From assembly GCF_022808175.1 (NCBI RefSeq), contig NZ_JALGBX010000005.1, positions 124,001-188,000 on the forward strand: a stretch of DNA of 64,000 bases, read 5' to 3'. Shown piece by piece: positions 17,396-26,609 of the stretch (position 1 is its first letter; each line of letters starts with the position of its first letter). Source of the DNA: Streptomyces sp. AP-93. GTDB lineage: Bacteria; Actinomycetota; Actinomycetes; Streptomycetales; Streptomycetaceae. Made by a program: the position numbers and the translations under genes. The notes under the pieces were generated by a model. That model saw nothing but the letters and a program-made list of their open reading frames with translations. It did no database searches and was not told the DNA's origin.

Positions 17396-20300
17396 CCGCC
17401 ATCGGCAGGGCCAGGGTCAGAGCCAGGGCAAGGGGCATGGTCAGGGTCAGGGCAAGGGCCAGGGGCAGAGCCAAGGGAACGGGCAGCGGCGGCATCACCG
17501 CGGCCCGCGGCCCACCGATGCGGCGATCGTCGGGATGGGCGCCGTGTTCCCGGGCGCCGCGGACCTCGCCGCCTACCGCCGCAACCTCCTGGCCGGCACG
17601 GACTGCATAGGCGACGTGCCGCCCGGGCGGTGGGACCCGGAGGTCTACTACGACCCGGACGGCGCCACAGGACAGGTCTCCGGCGACCGGTTCTACTGCC
17701 GGCGCGGAGGCTTCGTGGACGGGCTCGCCGCCTTCGACCCGACCCGGTTCGGCATCATGCCAGCCACCGTGGAAGGGGCCGAACCGGACCAGATGCTGGT
17801 CCTGCACGCCACGGCCGAGGCCATCGCCGACGCGGGCGGCGAGAGCCGCCTGCCCGCCGACCGCTCGCGGATCGGGGTGGTGCTGGGGCGCGGCGGCTTC
17901 ATGGGCGTGGCCACCGCCCGGCTCGACCAACGGGTGCGTACCGCACACCAGTTGGCGCAGACCCTGCGGGAACTCGCGCCCGATCTCGGCGAGCGGCGGA
18001 TCGCCGCGGTGCGCTCCGCCTTCCAGGAAGCCCTGGGTCCCGAACGGCCCGACGCGTCGATCGGGCTCGTACCGAGCTTCACGGCCGCCCGGACTGCCAA
18101 CCGGCTCGACTTCCACGGACCGGCCTACACCCTGGACGCGGCCTGCGCCTCCTCCCTGCTGGCGGTGGACCAGGCGGTGGGACTGCTGGCCGGCGGGCGC
18201 TGCGACGCGGTGATCGCCGGAGCCGTGCACCACTGCCACATCGCCACCCTGTGGAGCGTGTTCACGCAGCTGCGCGCCCTGAGCCCCAGCGAGCGGATCC
18301 GGCCCTTCGACCGGCGCGCCGACGGAACCCTCCTCTCCGAGGGCACCGGGGTGGTGCTGCTGAAGCGGCTGGCCGACGCGGAGCGGGACGGCGACCGGAT
18401 CTACGCGGTGATCCGCGGCACCGGCGTGGCCGGGGACGGCAGGGCGGCGAGCCTGATGAGCCCGCTCGTCGCGGGTCAGGTGAGGGCGCTGGAACGGGCC
18501 TGGCGGGAGGCGGGTCTCGACCCGCGGGCGCCCGGCGCACTGGGGCTGCTGGAGGCGCACGGCACCGGGACCCCGGTGGGGGACGCAGCCGAACTGGACA
18601 CGCTGGCCCAGGTGTTCGGTCCGTACGCGGGAGGCGGCGCGGGGGCCGGAGCCGGCCTCGGCACCGGACTCGACACGGGCCTCGGCGCCGCTCTGGACGG
18701 GGGCTTCGGCATCGGGAACGCGATCGGCTTCGGCTCGGTGAAGTCGATGCTCGGCCACACCATGCAGGCCTCCGGCATGGCCGGGCTGATCAAGGCCGCA
18801 CTCGCGGTGCACGAGGGGGTGCTGCCGCCGACCCTGCACCTGGAAGAGCCGCACCCCGGCCTGTCCCGGACCCGGATGCGGCCGGTGACGGCGGCCCGGC
18901 CGTGGGAACGCGGGCCGGCGCCGCGCCGGGCCGGGGTGAACGCCTTCGGCTTCGGCGGCATCAACGCGCACGTCGTGCTGGAGGAGGCTCCCGGCGCCGC
19001 GCGCCGCGCCGCGCCCCCGGGCCGGACGGCGCCCGCGCGACCGGCGGCGCCCGTGCGCCGGTTCCTGCCCCTGGGCGGCCAGGCCGCACCGGTGGGGGCG
19101 CCCGCGCGGGAGGACGTGCTGCTGCTGGCGGCCTCCGACGCGGCGGAGCTGTCGGCCCGGCTGGCGTCCGGCTCCCCGGTGTCCGGCGGCGACGGGCCCT
19201 GCCGGCTCGCCGTCGTGGGTCCCACGCCCCAACGGCTCGCGCTGGCCGCGAAGGTGGCGGCGCGCGGCCGGGCCTGGCGGGGGCGCGGGGAGGTGTGGTT
19301 CACGCCCGAGCCGCTGGGCGGCCGGCTCGCGTTCCTGTTCCCGGGTCTGGAGCCCGAGTTCGCCCCGGCGCTGGACGACGTGGCGGACCGGCTCGGGCTG
19401 GAGCGGCCCCGGCTGACCAGGGGGGAGGAACTGACGGAGCGGGCGCTCGACGCCATCGCGACGGGCCGGTTCCTCGCCCGGGTGCTGCCCGAGATCGGCA
19501 TCCAGGCCGATGTACTGGCGGGCCACAGCCTGGGGGAATGGGCGGCGATGGTGGCCGCCGGGATGTACCGGCAGGACGCGGCCGACACCTTCCTGGACTC
19601 GCTGCGGCCCGGTTCGGTGAAGGTGCCGGACCTGGTCTACGCGGCGCTGGGATGCGGGACCCGGCGGGCGGAGGCCGCGCTGCACGGACTGGACGGGGTG
19701 GTGGTCAGCCACGACAACTGCCCCCACCAGTCGGTGGTCTGCGGGGCTCCCGCCGAAGTGGCCACCGTTCTCGGACGGTTGAAGGCCGAAGGCGTCCTCG
19801 GTCAGGAACTCCCCTTCCGCTCCGGCTTCCACACGCCCATGTGGGAGCCCTACCTCGGCCAGGTCCGCGCCGCCTTCGCCCGACTGCCGCTCCAGCCGGG
19901 GACCTTGCCCCTCTGGTCGGCGACCACCTGCGCGCCGTTCCCGCCGGAGCCCGAGGCGGTGCGCGAGCTCGTGGTCCGCCACCTGCTGGAGCCGGTCCGG
20001 TTCCGCGAGCTGACGACGCGGCTGTACGAGGACGCGGGCGTCCGGGGCTTCGTCACTCTGGGCCCGGGCAGCCTGCCGGGCTTCGTCGAGGACACCCTGC
20101 GCGACCGGCCCCACTTCTCGGTGGCGGCTTCCTCGCCCCGCCTCACCGGCCTTGCCGCCCTGCGCCGCACCTGCGCCGCCCTGTGGACCGAGGGGTACTC
20201 CCCGCGCTGGGACCGCCTGGCCCCCGACGGAACGGGAGACCCGGACCGGGCCGCCGCCGGACCTGCCGGACCACCGGCGGCATGGGCGGGACCGGCTGCA

Positions 20301-22211
20301 CCGGCAGCACCCGCAGTACCGGCAGCACCGGCGGCCGGGCGCGGCGTGCTCCTGGACCTCGGCTCGCCGCTGGTCCGCCTCGGAGAGGCCGCACGCGCCA
20401 CCCTGACCGGCCTCCTGCCACAGGCCACCACCGCGGTGGCGGCCACTCCCGTCACCCGGGCCACCTCCACCCCGAGCACCCCGCCGGCCCCGCCGGCCGC
20501 GGAACCCCGGCCGGTCCTGCTCTCCGCCCTCGACGCGGCCCCCGCCGCCGGGGAGACCGAGCCGCAGCCGGGGACGCGGTCAGGAATCCAACCCGGGATC
20601 CAGCCCGGGACCGAGCCCGGGATCGAGCGCGGGACCCCGCCCAGGAACCACACCCTGCGCCTCTCCCTCGCCACGCTGCCCTACGTACGGGACCACTGCG
20701 TCTACCTGCAGCCCGACGGATGGACGGAGGACTCCGACCGGTTCCCCGTCGTCCCCATGACGACGATGCTGGAGCTGGCGGCCGAGGCCGCGCTGCGGGA
20801 CGCACCACCCGGCCTGACCGTCATCGGATACGAGCGGGTACGGGCCCTGCGCTGGCTCCCCGTGGAGCCGGCCCTCGACCTGGAGGTCACCGTACGGCCC
20901 GCCGGGCCAGGCCGCGTGCGCGTCACCCTCGGGGAGTACGCCGACGTGTTCGTCCTGCTCGGAGAACGCTACGAGGCCCTGCCCGGCCCCGACACCACCC
21001 CGCTGCGCGAGCCGCAGCCGGCCCCGGTCAGCGCCGAGGCCCTCTACCGCGACCGGTGGATGTTCCACGGCCCCCGCTTCGCCGGGGTGCACGAGGTGCG
21101 GGCCGTCGGCTCGGACGGCATCCGTGGCGTGCTGCGGGCGCTGCCCGACCCGGGGGCGCTGCTCGACGCCGCCGGGCAGCTCTTCGGGCACTGGATGCAG
21201 TTGCGGCTCCCGGTGGACCGGCTGGTGTTCCCGGCCACCGTGGCCGGCATCCGCTTCTCGGGGCCCCCGCCCGCCCCGCACGAGCTCGTCGGGGCCACGG
21301 CCCGGATCCGCGAGGTGCGCGACGTCACCGTGCGCGGCGACATCGAGCTGCTGCGGGCCGACGGCCGGGTGTGGGCCCGGATCGACGGCTGGACGTACCG
21401 CCGCTTCGGCGCCGACGAGCGGGTCTGGCCGATGAAGTTCACCCCGGAGGTCTGCGGCATCGGCGAACCGCGCCCCGAGGGCTGGTGCCTGGCCCGGCGA
21501 CGCTGGACCGACCCCGCCTCGCAGGAGCTGGTCATGCGCCGCTACCTCGGCGCCGCCGAGCGCGCGGCCTACGAGCGGCTGGCGCCGCGCGCCCGGGCGC
21601 CCTGGCTGCTGGGCCGGATCGCCGCCAAGGACGCACTGCGCCATCTGCTCTGGGACGGCGGAGCCGGGCCGGTCTTCCCGGCCGAGGTGCCGATCGGCAA
21701 CGATCCGGCCGGGCGGCCCTACGCCGGGGGCGCCCTGGCCGGGGGAGTCCGCCTGACCATCGCCCACAAGGACCGGATCGCGGTCGCCCTCGCCCACCCC
21801 GGCCGGCCGGTCGGCATCGACGTGGAACAGGTGACCACCGACCCGGACGCGCTCATCCGCATCGCCCTGGCGCCGGGCGAACTCGCCCTCGCGGAGCGGC
21901 TGGCGGCCCAGGAGGGCACCGGACTCCCGGCCGCGCTCACCGCCCTGTGGTGCGCCAAGGAGGCGGCCGCCAAGGCCGCCGGAACCGGGCTCGCAGGCCG
22001 CCCGCGCGACTGGCGGACCACCGGCGACCCGGGCTCCGGCGAGCTGCGGGTGCTCTCCCCGGACGGGCACCCCTACCCGGTCCGCACCACCCTGCTCGTG
22101 CTCGCGGACGCGCCACTCGACCACCCCGACCACGCGGTCGCCTGGACCGACCGTCCCGCGACTCCGTCCCCCGTCCCCTTCCACCTCACGGAGACCAGTC
22201 ATGGCAGCTGA
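17388..22211 (+). CDS. Iterative lipid/polyketide synthase 2: KS-AT-DH-PPTase
   Basis: A 1607-residue partner synthase. After a Gln-Gly repeat leader come KS (about 45-530, Cys253 in DAACASS, His391 in EAHGTGT, His457 in GHTMQASG), AT (about 640-940, Ser714 in GHSLGE; its first motif is FLFPGLEPEF instead of the usual GQGSQ form), DH (about 1085-1340, His1103 in VRDHCVY and Asp1260 in LLDAAGQLF) and a Sfp-type phosphopantetheinyl transferase (about 1380-1580, GIDVEQ with Asp1478, WCAKEAAAK). The built-in PPTase could load the ACP of synthase 1 and the free ACP encoded next. Start: GTG 17388 has GAGGGGAG 8 bases upstream; GTG 17379 has no room for a ribosome site. The KS is not a chain-length-factor type, because its Cys and both His are present. 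Confidence 0.88.
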   Translation: MPDRHRQGQGQSQGKGHGQGQGKGQGQSQGNGQRRHHRGPRPTDAAIVGMGAVFPGAADLAAYRRNLLAGTDCIGDVPPGRWDPEVYYDPDGATGQVSGDRFYCRRGGFVDGLAAFDPTRFGIMPATVEGAEPDQMLVLHATAEAIADAGGESRLPADRSRIGVVLGRGGFMGVATARLDQRVRTAHQLAQTLRELAPDLGERRIAAVRSAFQEALGPERPDASIGLVPSFTAARTANRLDFHGPAYTLDAACASSLLAVDQAVGLLAGGRCDAVIAGAVHHCHIATLWSVFTQLRALSPSERIRPFDRRADGTLLSEGTGVVLLKRLADAERDGDRIYAVIRGTGVAGDGRAASLMSPLVAGQVRALERAWREAGLDPRAPGALGLLEAHGTGTPVGDAAELDTLAQVFGPYAGGGAGAGAGLGTGLDTGLGAALDGGFGIGNAIGFGSVKSMLGHTMQASGMAGLIKAALAVHEGVLPPTLHLEEPHPGLSRTRMRPVTAARPWERGPAPRRAGVNAFGFGGINAHVVLEEAPGAARRAAPPGRTAPARPAAPVRRFLPLGGQAAPVGAPAREDVLLLAASDAAELSARLASGSPVSGGDGPCRLAVVGPTPQRLALAAKVAARGRAWRGRGEVWFTPEPLGGRLAFLFPGLEPEFAPALDDVADRLGLERPRLTRGEELTERALDAIATGRFLARVLPEIGIQADVLAGHSLGEWAAMVAAGMYRQDAADTFLDSLRPGSVKVPDLVYAALGCGTRRAEAALHGLDGVVVSHDNCPHQSVVCGAPAEVATVLGRLKAEGVLGQELPFRSGFHTPMWEPYLGQVRAAFARLPLQPGTLPLWSATTCAPFPPEPEAVRELVVRHLLEPVRFRELTTRLYEDAGVRGFVTLGPGSLPGFVEDTLRDRPHFSVAASSPRLTGLAALRRTCAALWTEGYSPRWDRLAPDGTGDPDRAAAGPAGPPAAWAGPAAPAAPAVPAAPAAGRGVLLDLGSPLVRLGEAARATLTGLLPQATTAVAATPVTRATSTPSTPPAPPAAEPRPVLLSALDAAPAAGETEPQPGTRSGIQPGIQPGTEPGIERGTPPRNHTLRLSLATLPYVRDHCVYLQPDGWTEDSDRFPVVPMTTMLELAAEAALRDAPPGLTVIGYERVRALRWLPVEPALDLEVTVRPAGPGRVRVTLGEYADVFVLLGERYEALPGPDTTPLREPQPAPVSAEALYRDRWMFHGPRFAGVHEVRAVGSDGIRGVLRALPDPGALLDAAGQLFGHWMQLRLPVDRLVFPATVAGIRFSGPPPAPHELVGATARIREVRDVTVRGDIELLRADGRVWARIDGWTYRRFGADERVWPMKFTPEVCGIGEPRPEGWCLARRRWTDPASQELVMRRYLGAAERAAYERLAPRARAPWLLGRIAAKDALRHLLWDGGAGPVFPAEVPIGNDPAGRPYAGGALAGGVRLTIAHKDRIAVALAHPGRPVGIDVEQVTTDPDALIRIALAPGELALAERLAAQEGTGLPAALTALWCAKEAAAKAAGTGLAGRPRDWRTTGDPGSGELRVLSPDGHPYPVRTTLLVLADAPLDHPDHAVAWTDRPATPSPVPFHLTETSHGS
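17400..17495 (+). repeat. Gln-Gly coding microrepeat at the N-terminus of synthase 2
   Basis: Imperfect 6-base units of the type cagggc/cagggt run through about 90 bases and encode QGQ, QGK and QGH blocks ahead of the KS domain. The segment looks like a flexible, possibly length-variable docking region. Confidence 0.7.
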
Positions 22212-22554
22212 CATCCTCGCCGAGATCACCGGCATGCTCGTGGAGATCGTCGGTGACGAGCACCTCCTCGCGGACGAGGTCACGATGAAGACGACGTTCA
22301 ACGAGGACCTCGCCCTGGAGAGCATCGAGTTCGTCGCCCTCGCCGAACTCCTCCACCACCGCTACGGCGCCGAAGTCGACCTGATGGGCTTCCTGTCCGA
22401 GAAGGACATGGACGGCATCCTCGCCATGTCCGTGGGCGAACTCGTCACGCACATCGGCCGGATCACCCACGCCTCCCTCACGCACGCCTCCCGCACCCAC
22501 GCCCCGGCGGGTACCGTCCGCGCCGCCGCGACCGCGACCGGATCGGACGGCTGA
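22201..22554 (+). CDS. Free-standing acyl carrier protein
   Basis: A 117-residue ACP overlapping the end of synthase 2 by 11 bases. The phosphopantetheine site is Ser41 in DLALESIEF, a variant of the common DSL motif, and the four-helix core spans residues 4-85 (ending in a VGELVTHIGRI helix). The last 30 residues are Ala/Thr/His-rich and probably disordered. It may accept the finished acyl chain for the downstream hydrolase or transferase steps, or carry a starter unit. Ribosome site: acggagacc just before the ATG. Confidence 0.88.
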   Translation: MAADILAEITGMLVEIVGDEHLLADEVTMKTTFNEDLALESIEFVALAELLHHRYGAEVDLMGFLSEKDMDGILAMSVGELVTHIGRITHASLTHASRTHAPAGTVRAAATATGSDG

Positions 22555-22561
22555 TCTAGCC

Positions 22562-23485
22562 ATGGCCTTCGTACCCGCGGGCACCGTCCGCTTCCACGTC
22601 CAACAGCTTCCGGCCACCGCGCACGCGGCCGGCCAGGACGCCGCCGACCGACCCGTGGTGGTGTTCCTGCACGGGCTGGTCGTCGACAACCTCTCCTCCT
22701 TCTACTGCCCCCTGGCCGTCCCGGTGGCCCGGGCCGGGCACGAGGTGGTCCTCTACGATCTGCGCGGCCACGGCCGTACCGAGCGCCCGGCCACCGGCTA
22801 CGACAGCCGCACCGCCGTACGGGACCTCTTCGCGCTGCTCGGCGCGCTCGGCCTCGGGCACCGCCCGGTGCACCTCGTGGGCAACAGCTACGGCGGCACC
22901 CTGGCCCTGCACGCCGCCCTCGCCCGGCCCGACCTGGTCGCCGGGCTCACCCTGCTCGAACCCCCGCTCAGCGGGGCCTGGGTGGACAACATGGTGGACA
23001 CCCTGTCGGCAGCCGCCCTCAGCCTGGAGGACAGCGCGGTACCCGCCGAGCTGCTCACCCTGCGACTGCGCAAGGCGGCCAACCTCACGGCCATCGCCGA
23101 CGACCTGCTCAACCGCACCACCCTCATCGACGACATCGCCGCGAGCCGCACCTTCACCCCGGGCGACTACGCCGGACTGCGCTGCCCCGTCCTGATCGTC
23201 TGCGGCGAGCACTCCGAACTGGTCCCGGGGGCGCTGGAACTGGCCCGTCACGCTCCGCACGTCGCCGCCGTCGAGATCCTGCCGGGCCTCGGGCACGACG
23301 TGCTGAAGGAGAACAGCGGAGCGCTGCGAGCAGCCGTACTCGCCCACCTCGACGCCACGGCCACGGCGACGGCCACGGCGGGGGCATTCGCAGCGACGGC
23401 GAAAGCGACAGGGACACCGACAGCGACAGCGACATCGCCGTCGACATCGACGGTGCGACCGCGGGCAGGAGCGCTGGTCCGATGA
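22562..23485 (+). CDS. Alpha/beta hydrolase of the lipid operon
   Basis: A 307-residue alpha/beta hydrolase. Oxyanion strand VVVFLHGLVVDN, nucleophile Ser in the elbow GNSYGG (about residue 105), acid near CGEHSE and His in GLGHD (about 240) are all visible. It fits release or transfer of the acyl chain from an ACP, like thioesterase-type hydrolases in lipid operons, but editing or ester formation is equally possible. From residue 262 the tail is an Ala-Thr repeat of low complexity. No signal peptide is seen. It overlaps the next gene by 4 bases (ATGA). Confidence 0.82.
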   Translation: MAFVPAGTVRFHVQQLPATAHAAGQDAADRPVVVFLHGLVVDNLSSFYCPLAVPVARAGHEVVLYDLRGHGRTERPATGYDSRTAVRDLFALLGALGLGHRPVHLVGNSYGGTLALHAALARPDLVAGLTLLEPPLSGAWVDNMVDTLSAAALSLEDSAVPAELLTLRLRKAANLTAIADDLLNRTTLIDDIAASRTFTPGDYAGLRCPVLIVCGEHSELVPGALELARHAPHVAAVEILPGLGHDVLKENSGALRAAVLAHLDATATATATAGAFAATAKATGTPTATATSPSTSTVRPRAGALVR

Positions 23486-24657
23486 AGGTGCTCTTCACGG
23501 TGCCGCCGCTCGCGGGCCACGTCAATCCGACCGTGGCGGTCGGCGCGGAACTGGCCGCCCGCGGCCACGAGGTCGCCTGGACCGGCCCGCCCGGGGCGCT
23601 GGCCCGGCTGCTGCCCGAGCACGCCCGGATCCTCTCCGCCGGCGCGGAGGCGGGCGGCGACTACGCGATGCTGCACGCCCGCTGGCGCGATCTGCGCGGG
23701 GTCGGGGCGCTGAGGTTCCTCTGGGAGGAGGCGTTGGTACCCCTGGCCCGGGCGATGCTCCCCGGCGTGGTCCGGGCGGTGGGCGCCTTCCTGCCGGACC
23801 TGCTCGTCGCCGATCAGCAGGCCCTGGCCGGCCCGGTCGCCGCGCGGCGGCTCGGGGTGCCCTGGGTGACCTCCGCGAGCACTTCTGCCGAACTCACCCT
23901 CCCCTTCGCGGACTTCCCGAAGGTCGGGGAGTGGGTGGCCGCGCAGATCGCCGGACTGCTGACGGAGTGCGGGGCCGGTCCCGAGCCGGCCGGAGCCTCC
24001 TGGGATCCGCGGTTCTCGGAGCGGCTGGTCCTGGTGTTCTCCAGCCGCGAACTGGTGGGAGGGGAGCAGGAGTTCCCACCGCACTACGCCTTCGTCGGTC
24101 CGGCCTTCGGGGCCCGGCCGTCCGTTCCCGGATTCCCCTGGGAGCGACTGGATCCGGAGCGGCGAAGGGTGCTCGTCTCCCTGGGAACCCTCAATCAGGA
24201 GGCCGGGGGCCGCTTCTACGGCGCCGTGCTGGGCGCCGCCGAACGGCTCGACAAAGACGTCCAGTTGATCCTGGCGGCCCCCGCCCCGCTGGTCGGAGCG
24301 GTCCCCGGGAACGTACTGCTGCGCGACAGCGTCCCGCAGCTGGAGCTGCTCCGCCACCTGGACGCGGTCGTCTGCCACGGCGGCCACAACACCGTCTGCG
24401 AGGCCCTCGCGCACGGGCTGCCGCTGGTGGTCGCCCCGATCCGCGACGACCAGCCGATCGTCGCCCGGCAGGTCGTGGAGGCCGGGGCCGGGGTGCGGGT
24501 CCGCTTCGGCAGGACCAGGGCCGAGGAACTGCGCGACGCGCTGACGGCCGTACTGGACGAACCCGGCCACCGCCACGGCGCCCGGCGGATCCAGGCCTCA
24601 TTCGCCGCGGCCGGCGGGGCCGCCGCCGCGGCCGACCGGTTGGAGGAACTCGTATGA
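23482..24657 (+). CDS. GT1-family glycosyltransferase (MGT type)
   Basis: A 391-residue GT-B fold glycosyltransferase related to macrolide and rhamnosyl transferases. The N-terminus MKVLFTVPPLAGHVNPTVAV is the acceptor side. The C-terminal donor site has VPQLELLRHLDAVVCHGGHNT and GLPLVVAPIRDDQP, matching the family signature with HGGxNT and a D/Q pair for the nucleotide sugar. It should attach one sugar to a hydroxyl of the lipid made by the two synthases. The start overlaps the hydrolase gene (ATGA), so the step is co-translated with chain release. The donor sugar is unknown. Confidence 0.88.
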   Translation: MKVLFTVPPLAGHVNPTVAVGAELAARGHEVAWTGPPGALARLLPEHARILSAGAEAGGDYAMLHARWRDLRGVGALRFLWEEALVPLARAMLPGVVRAVGAFLPDLLVADQQALAGPVAARRLGVPWVTSASTSAELTLPFADFPKVGEWVAAQIAGLLTECGAGPEPAGASWDPRFSERLVLVFSSRELVGGEQEFPPHYAFVGPAFGARPSVPGFPWERLDPERRRVLVSLGTLNQEAGGRFYGAVLGAAERLDKDVQLILAAPAPLVGAVPGNVLLRDSVPQLELLRHLDAVVCHGGHNTVCEALAHGLPLVVAPIRDDQPIVARQVVEAGAGVRVRFGRTRAEELRDALTAVLDEPGHRHGARRIQASFAAAGGAAAAADRLEELV

Positions 24658-26609
24658 CGCGCTCCCCGCTCCCTTCCCCCGCCCGGATCCCCCTTTCCGT
24701 GCCCCTCCTGCTGCCCGGCGTCCGGTGGACCTCCGCCCTCCTGCTCGCCGCCCTCGGCGCGGGCACCGTACGCGCGGCCCGCCGGCTGCGGGCCGTCCCG
24801 GTGCTGTCCATGGCCGCGTCCACGGACGCCGGGGTACCGCGCGCCGCCGGGTGGCGACTGCTCACCGCCGGCGGGGTCGAGCCCGATGCCGCCACCTTCC
24901 TCGCCGCCTGCGCGCACGCCGAACGGGAGGGGCTGCGGGTACTGGACCTGCTGCCCGGGGACCTGCCCGCCGAGCGGGTGCTCAGCCTGCTGCGCCTGGT
25001 GGACCCGGCCGGCTACCGGCAGGACCGGCTCGGCGAGGGCCGCGGGGCCGGCTTCGCCGTGCTCGTCGCCGAGGAGGTGATCGCGCGGGCCGGGGTGGAC
25101 CCGGCGGGCCCGGACGCCACTGTGGCGGAACTCATGGCGGTGACCCGGCGCGTGAAGGAATACGCTGCCGATGCCACGGGACTGGCCATCGCACCCGCCC
25201 TGAGCTGCGGACCACCCGTCGATGCGCGCGGGCCGGCCCGGGCGGCCGAGCTGCGGGCCCAGGGCCTGCCGCCCGGGGCGCTCGCCGCCGCGCAGCTCGC
25301 CGGGCTGGCCCTGCTGGCCGGGGTCGCCGTACGCCAGGGCCGGTGGGGGGCCGCCGCGGCGGGACTGTACTGGATCCAGCCCTACCTGGCCCTCGGCCGG
25401 CGCGCTGCGCCCCTGCGCCCCGGGGACCTCGCCCGGGCCACGGCCGCCCGGCCCGTACGCTCCCTCGGCGCGGCCCTGCGCACGGCCGCCGCGACGACCC
25501 GTACGCCCCGGTCCGAGGCCGCCGCGACGGCCCACGGCCCGGCCGCCGCGCGGGACGCGGAGCAGGACGCCGTCCGGGCCGGGGCGGTCCAGGCGTACCG
25601 CGCGGACCTGGCCGCCGGGACCGACCGGTTCCTCGAACCGCGCCGGCCGGACTGCCCCTGGTGCGGCTCCGGGCAGCTGTCCGTCCGGGTCCGGGTGCCC
25701 GACCTGCTCCAGGGGAAGCCCGGCCGGTTCACCCTGGAACAGTGCGGAGCCTGCGGGCACGTCTTCCAGAACCCCCGGCTCTCCCCGGAGGGGCTGGAGT
25801 TCTACTACCGCGACTTCTACGACGGCCGCGGCGGCGAAGGCGCGGCCACCGTCTTCGGGCGGCTCGGCGCCGCCTACCGGGGCCGGGCCGAGATGCTCCG
25901 CCCCCACACCGATCCCGTGTCCTGGCTCGATGTCGGAACCGGGCACGGCCACTTCTGCAACGCGGCCCGCGCCGTCTGGCCCGACACCCGCTTCGACGGG
26001 CTGGACATGGGCGACGGGGTCCGCGAGGCCGAGCGGCGCGGCTGGGTGGAGACGGGATACCAGGGCCAGTTCCCGGAGTTCGCGGTCAAACTGGCGGGCC
26101 AGTACGAGGTGGTCAGCATGTACCACTACCTGGAGCACACCCGCGACCCGCTCACGGAACTGGACGCGGCGGCCGCCGTCCTCGCCCCCGGCGGCTACCT
26201 CACCATCGAACTCCCCGACCCCGAGTCCCGGATGGCCCGGCTGCTCGGCCCGGCTTGGCTGCCCTGGTTCCAGCCGCAGCACCAGCACCTGATCCCCTCC
26301 TCGAACCTGCGCGAGGCGCTGGCCGACCGGGGCTTCACCGTCCTCGCCGAGGAACACGGGCCGGCCCACCAGGGCAACGACTTCTTCGGCGCGGTGGCCC
26401 TGACCGCGACCCGGCTGGCCCCCGACCCGGACCGACCCTGGGGGCCCCCGGCCACCACCGGCCGACGCGCCCTCACCGGAGCCGTACGGCTGGCCTCGCT
26501 GCCCTGCTTCGCCGCCGCGGCCGTGCTCGACGGGCTGCGCACCGCCGCGGCCCGGCGCACGGACGGCGGCAACGCCTACCGGATGCTGGCCCGCAAGGAC
26601 GAGCGGTGA
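24654..26609 (+). CDS. Membrane-anchored fusion: unknown N-terminal domain, zinc ribbon, SAM methyltransferase
   Basis: A 651-residue protein. Residues 10-40 form one membrane segment; 45-300 make an Ala-rich domain with a hydrophobic C-terminal part (AAAQLAGLALLAGVAV, LYWIQPYLAL) that I cannot assign, though its layout recalls membrane glycosyltransferases of lipid pathways. About 345-375 is a zinc ribbon (CPWCGS ... CGACGH). About 415-560 is a class I methyltransferase with WLDVGTGHGHFC and an MYHYLEH motif, as in Methyltransf_23 enzymes that often carry such a ribbon. It starts at ATG 24654 in a 4-base overlap and most likely O-methylates the sugar or lipid. The open frame back to 23931 is an antiframe artefact. 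Confidence 0.8.
   Translation: MTRSPLPSPARIPLSVPLLLPGVRWTSALLLAALGAGTVRAARRLRAVPVLSMAASTDAGVPRAAGWRLLTAGGVEPDAATFLAACAHAEREGLRVLDLLPGDLPAERVLSLLRLVDPAGYRQDRLGEGRGAGFAVLVAEEVIARAGVDPAGPDATVAELMAVTRRVKEYAADATGLAIAPALSCGPPVDARGPARAAELRAQGLPPGALAAAQLAGLALLAGVAVRQGRWGAAAAGLYWIQPYLALGRRAAPLRPGDLARATAARPVRSLGAALRTAAATTRTPRSEAAATAHGPAAARDAEQDAVRAGAVQAYRADLAAGTDRFLEPRRPDCPWCGSGQLSVRVRVPDLLQGKPGRFTLEQCGACGHVFQNPRLSPEGLEFYYRDFYDGRGGEGAATVFGRLGAAYRGRAEMLRPHTDPVSWLDVGTGHGHFCNAARAVWPDTRFDGLDMGDGVREAERRGWVETGYQGQFPEFAVKLAGQYEVVSMYHYLEHTRDPLTELDAAAAVLAPGGYLTIELPDPESRMARLLGPAWLPWFQPQHQHLIPSSNLREALADRGFTVLAEEHGPAHQGNDFFGAVALTATRLAPDPDRPWGPPATTGRRALTGAVRLASLPCFAAAAVLDGLRTAAARRTDGGNAYRMLARKDER

Noticed and set aside
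23931..24653. Upstream extension of the methyltransferase gene
   Set aside because: It overlaps the glycosyltransferase in another frame, is Arg-rich and lacks motifs. ATG 24654 is in a standard ATGA overlap.
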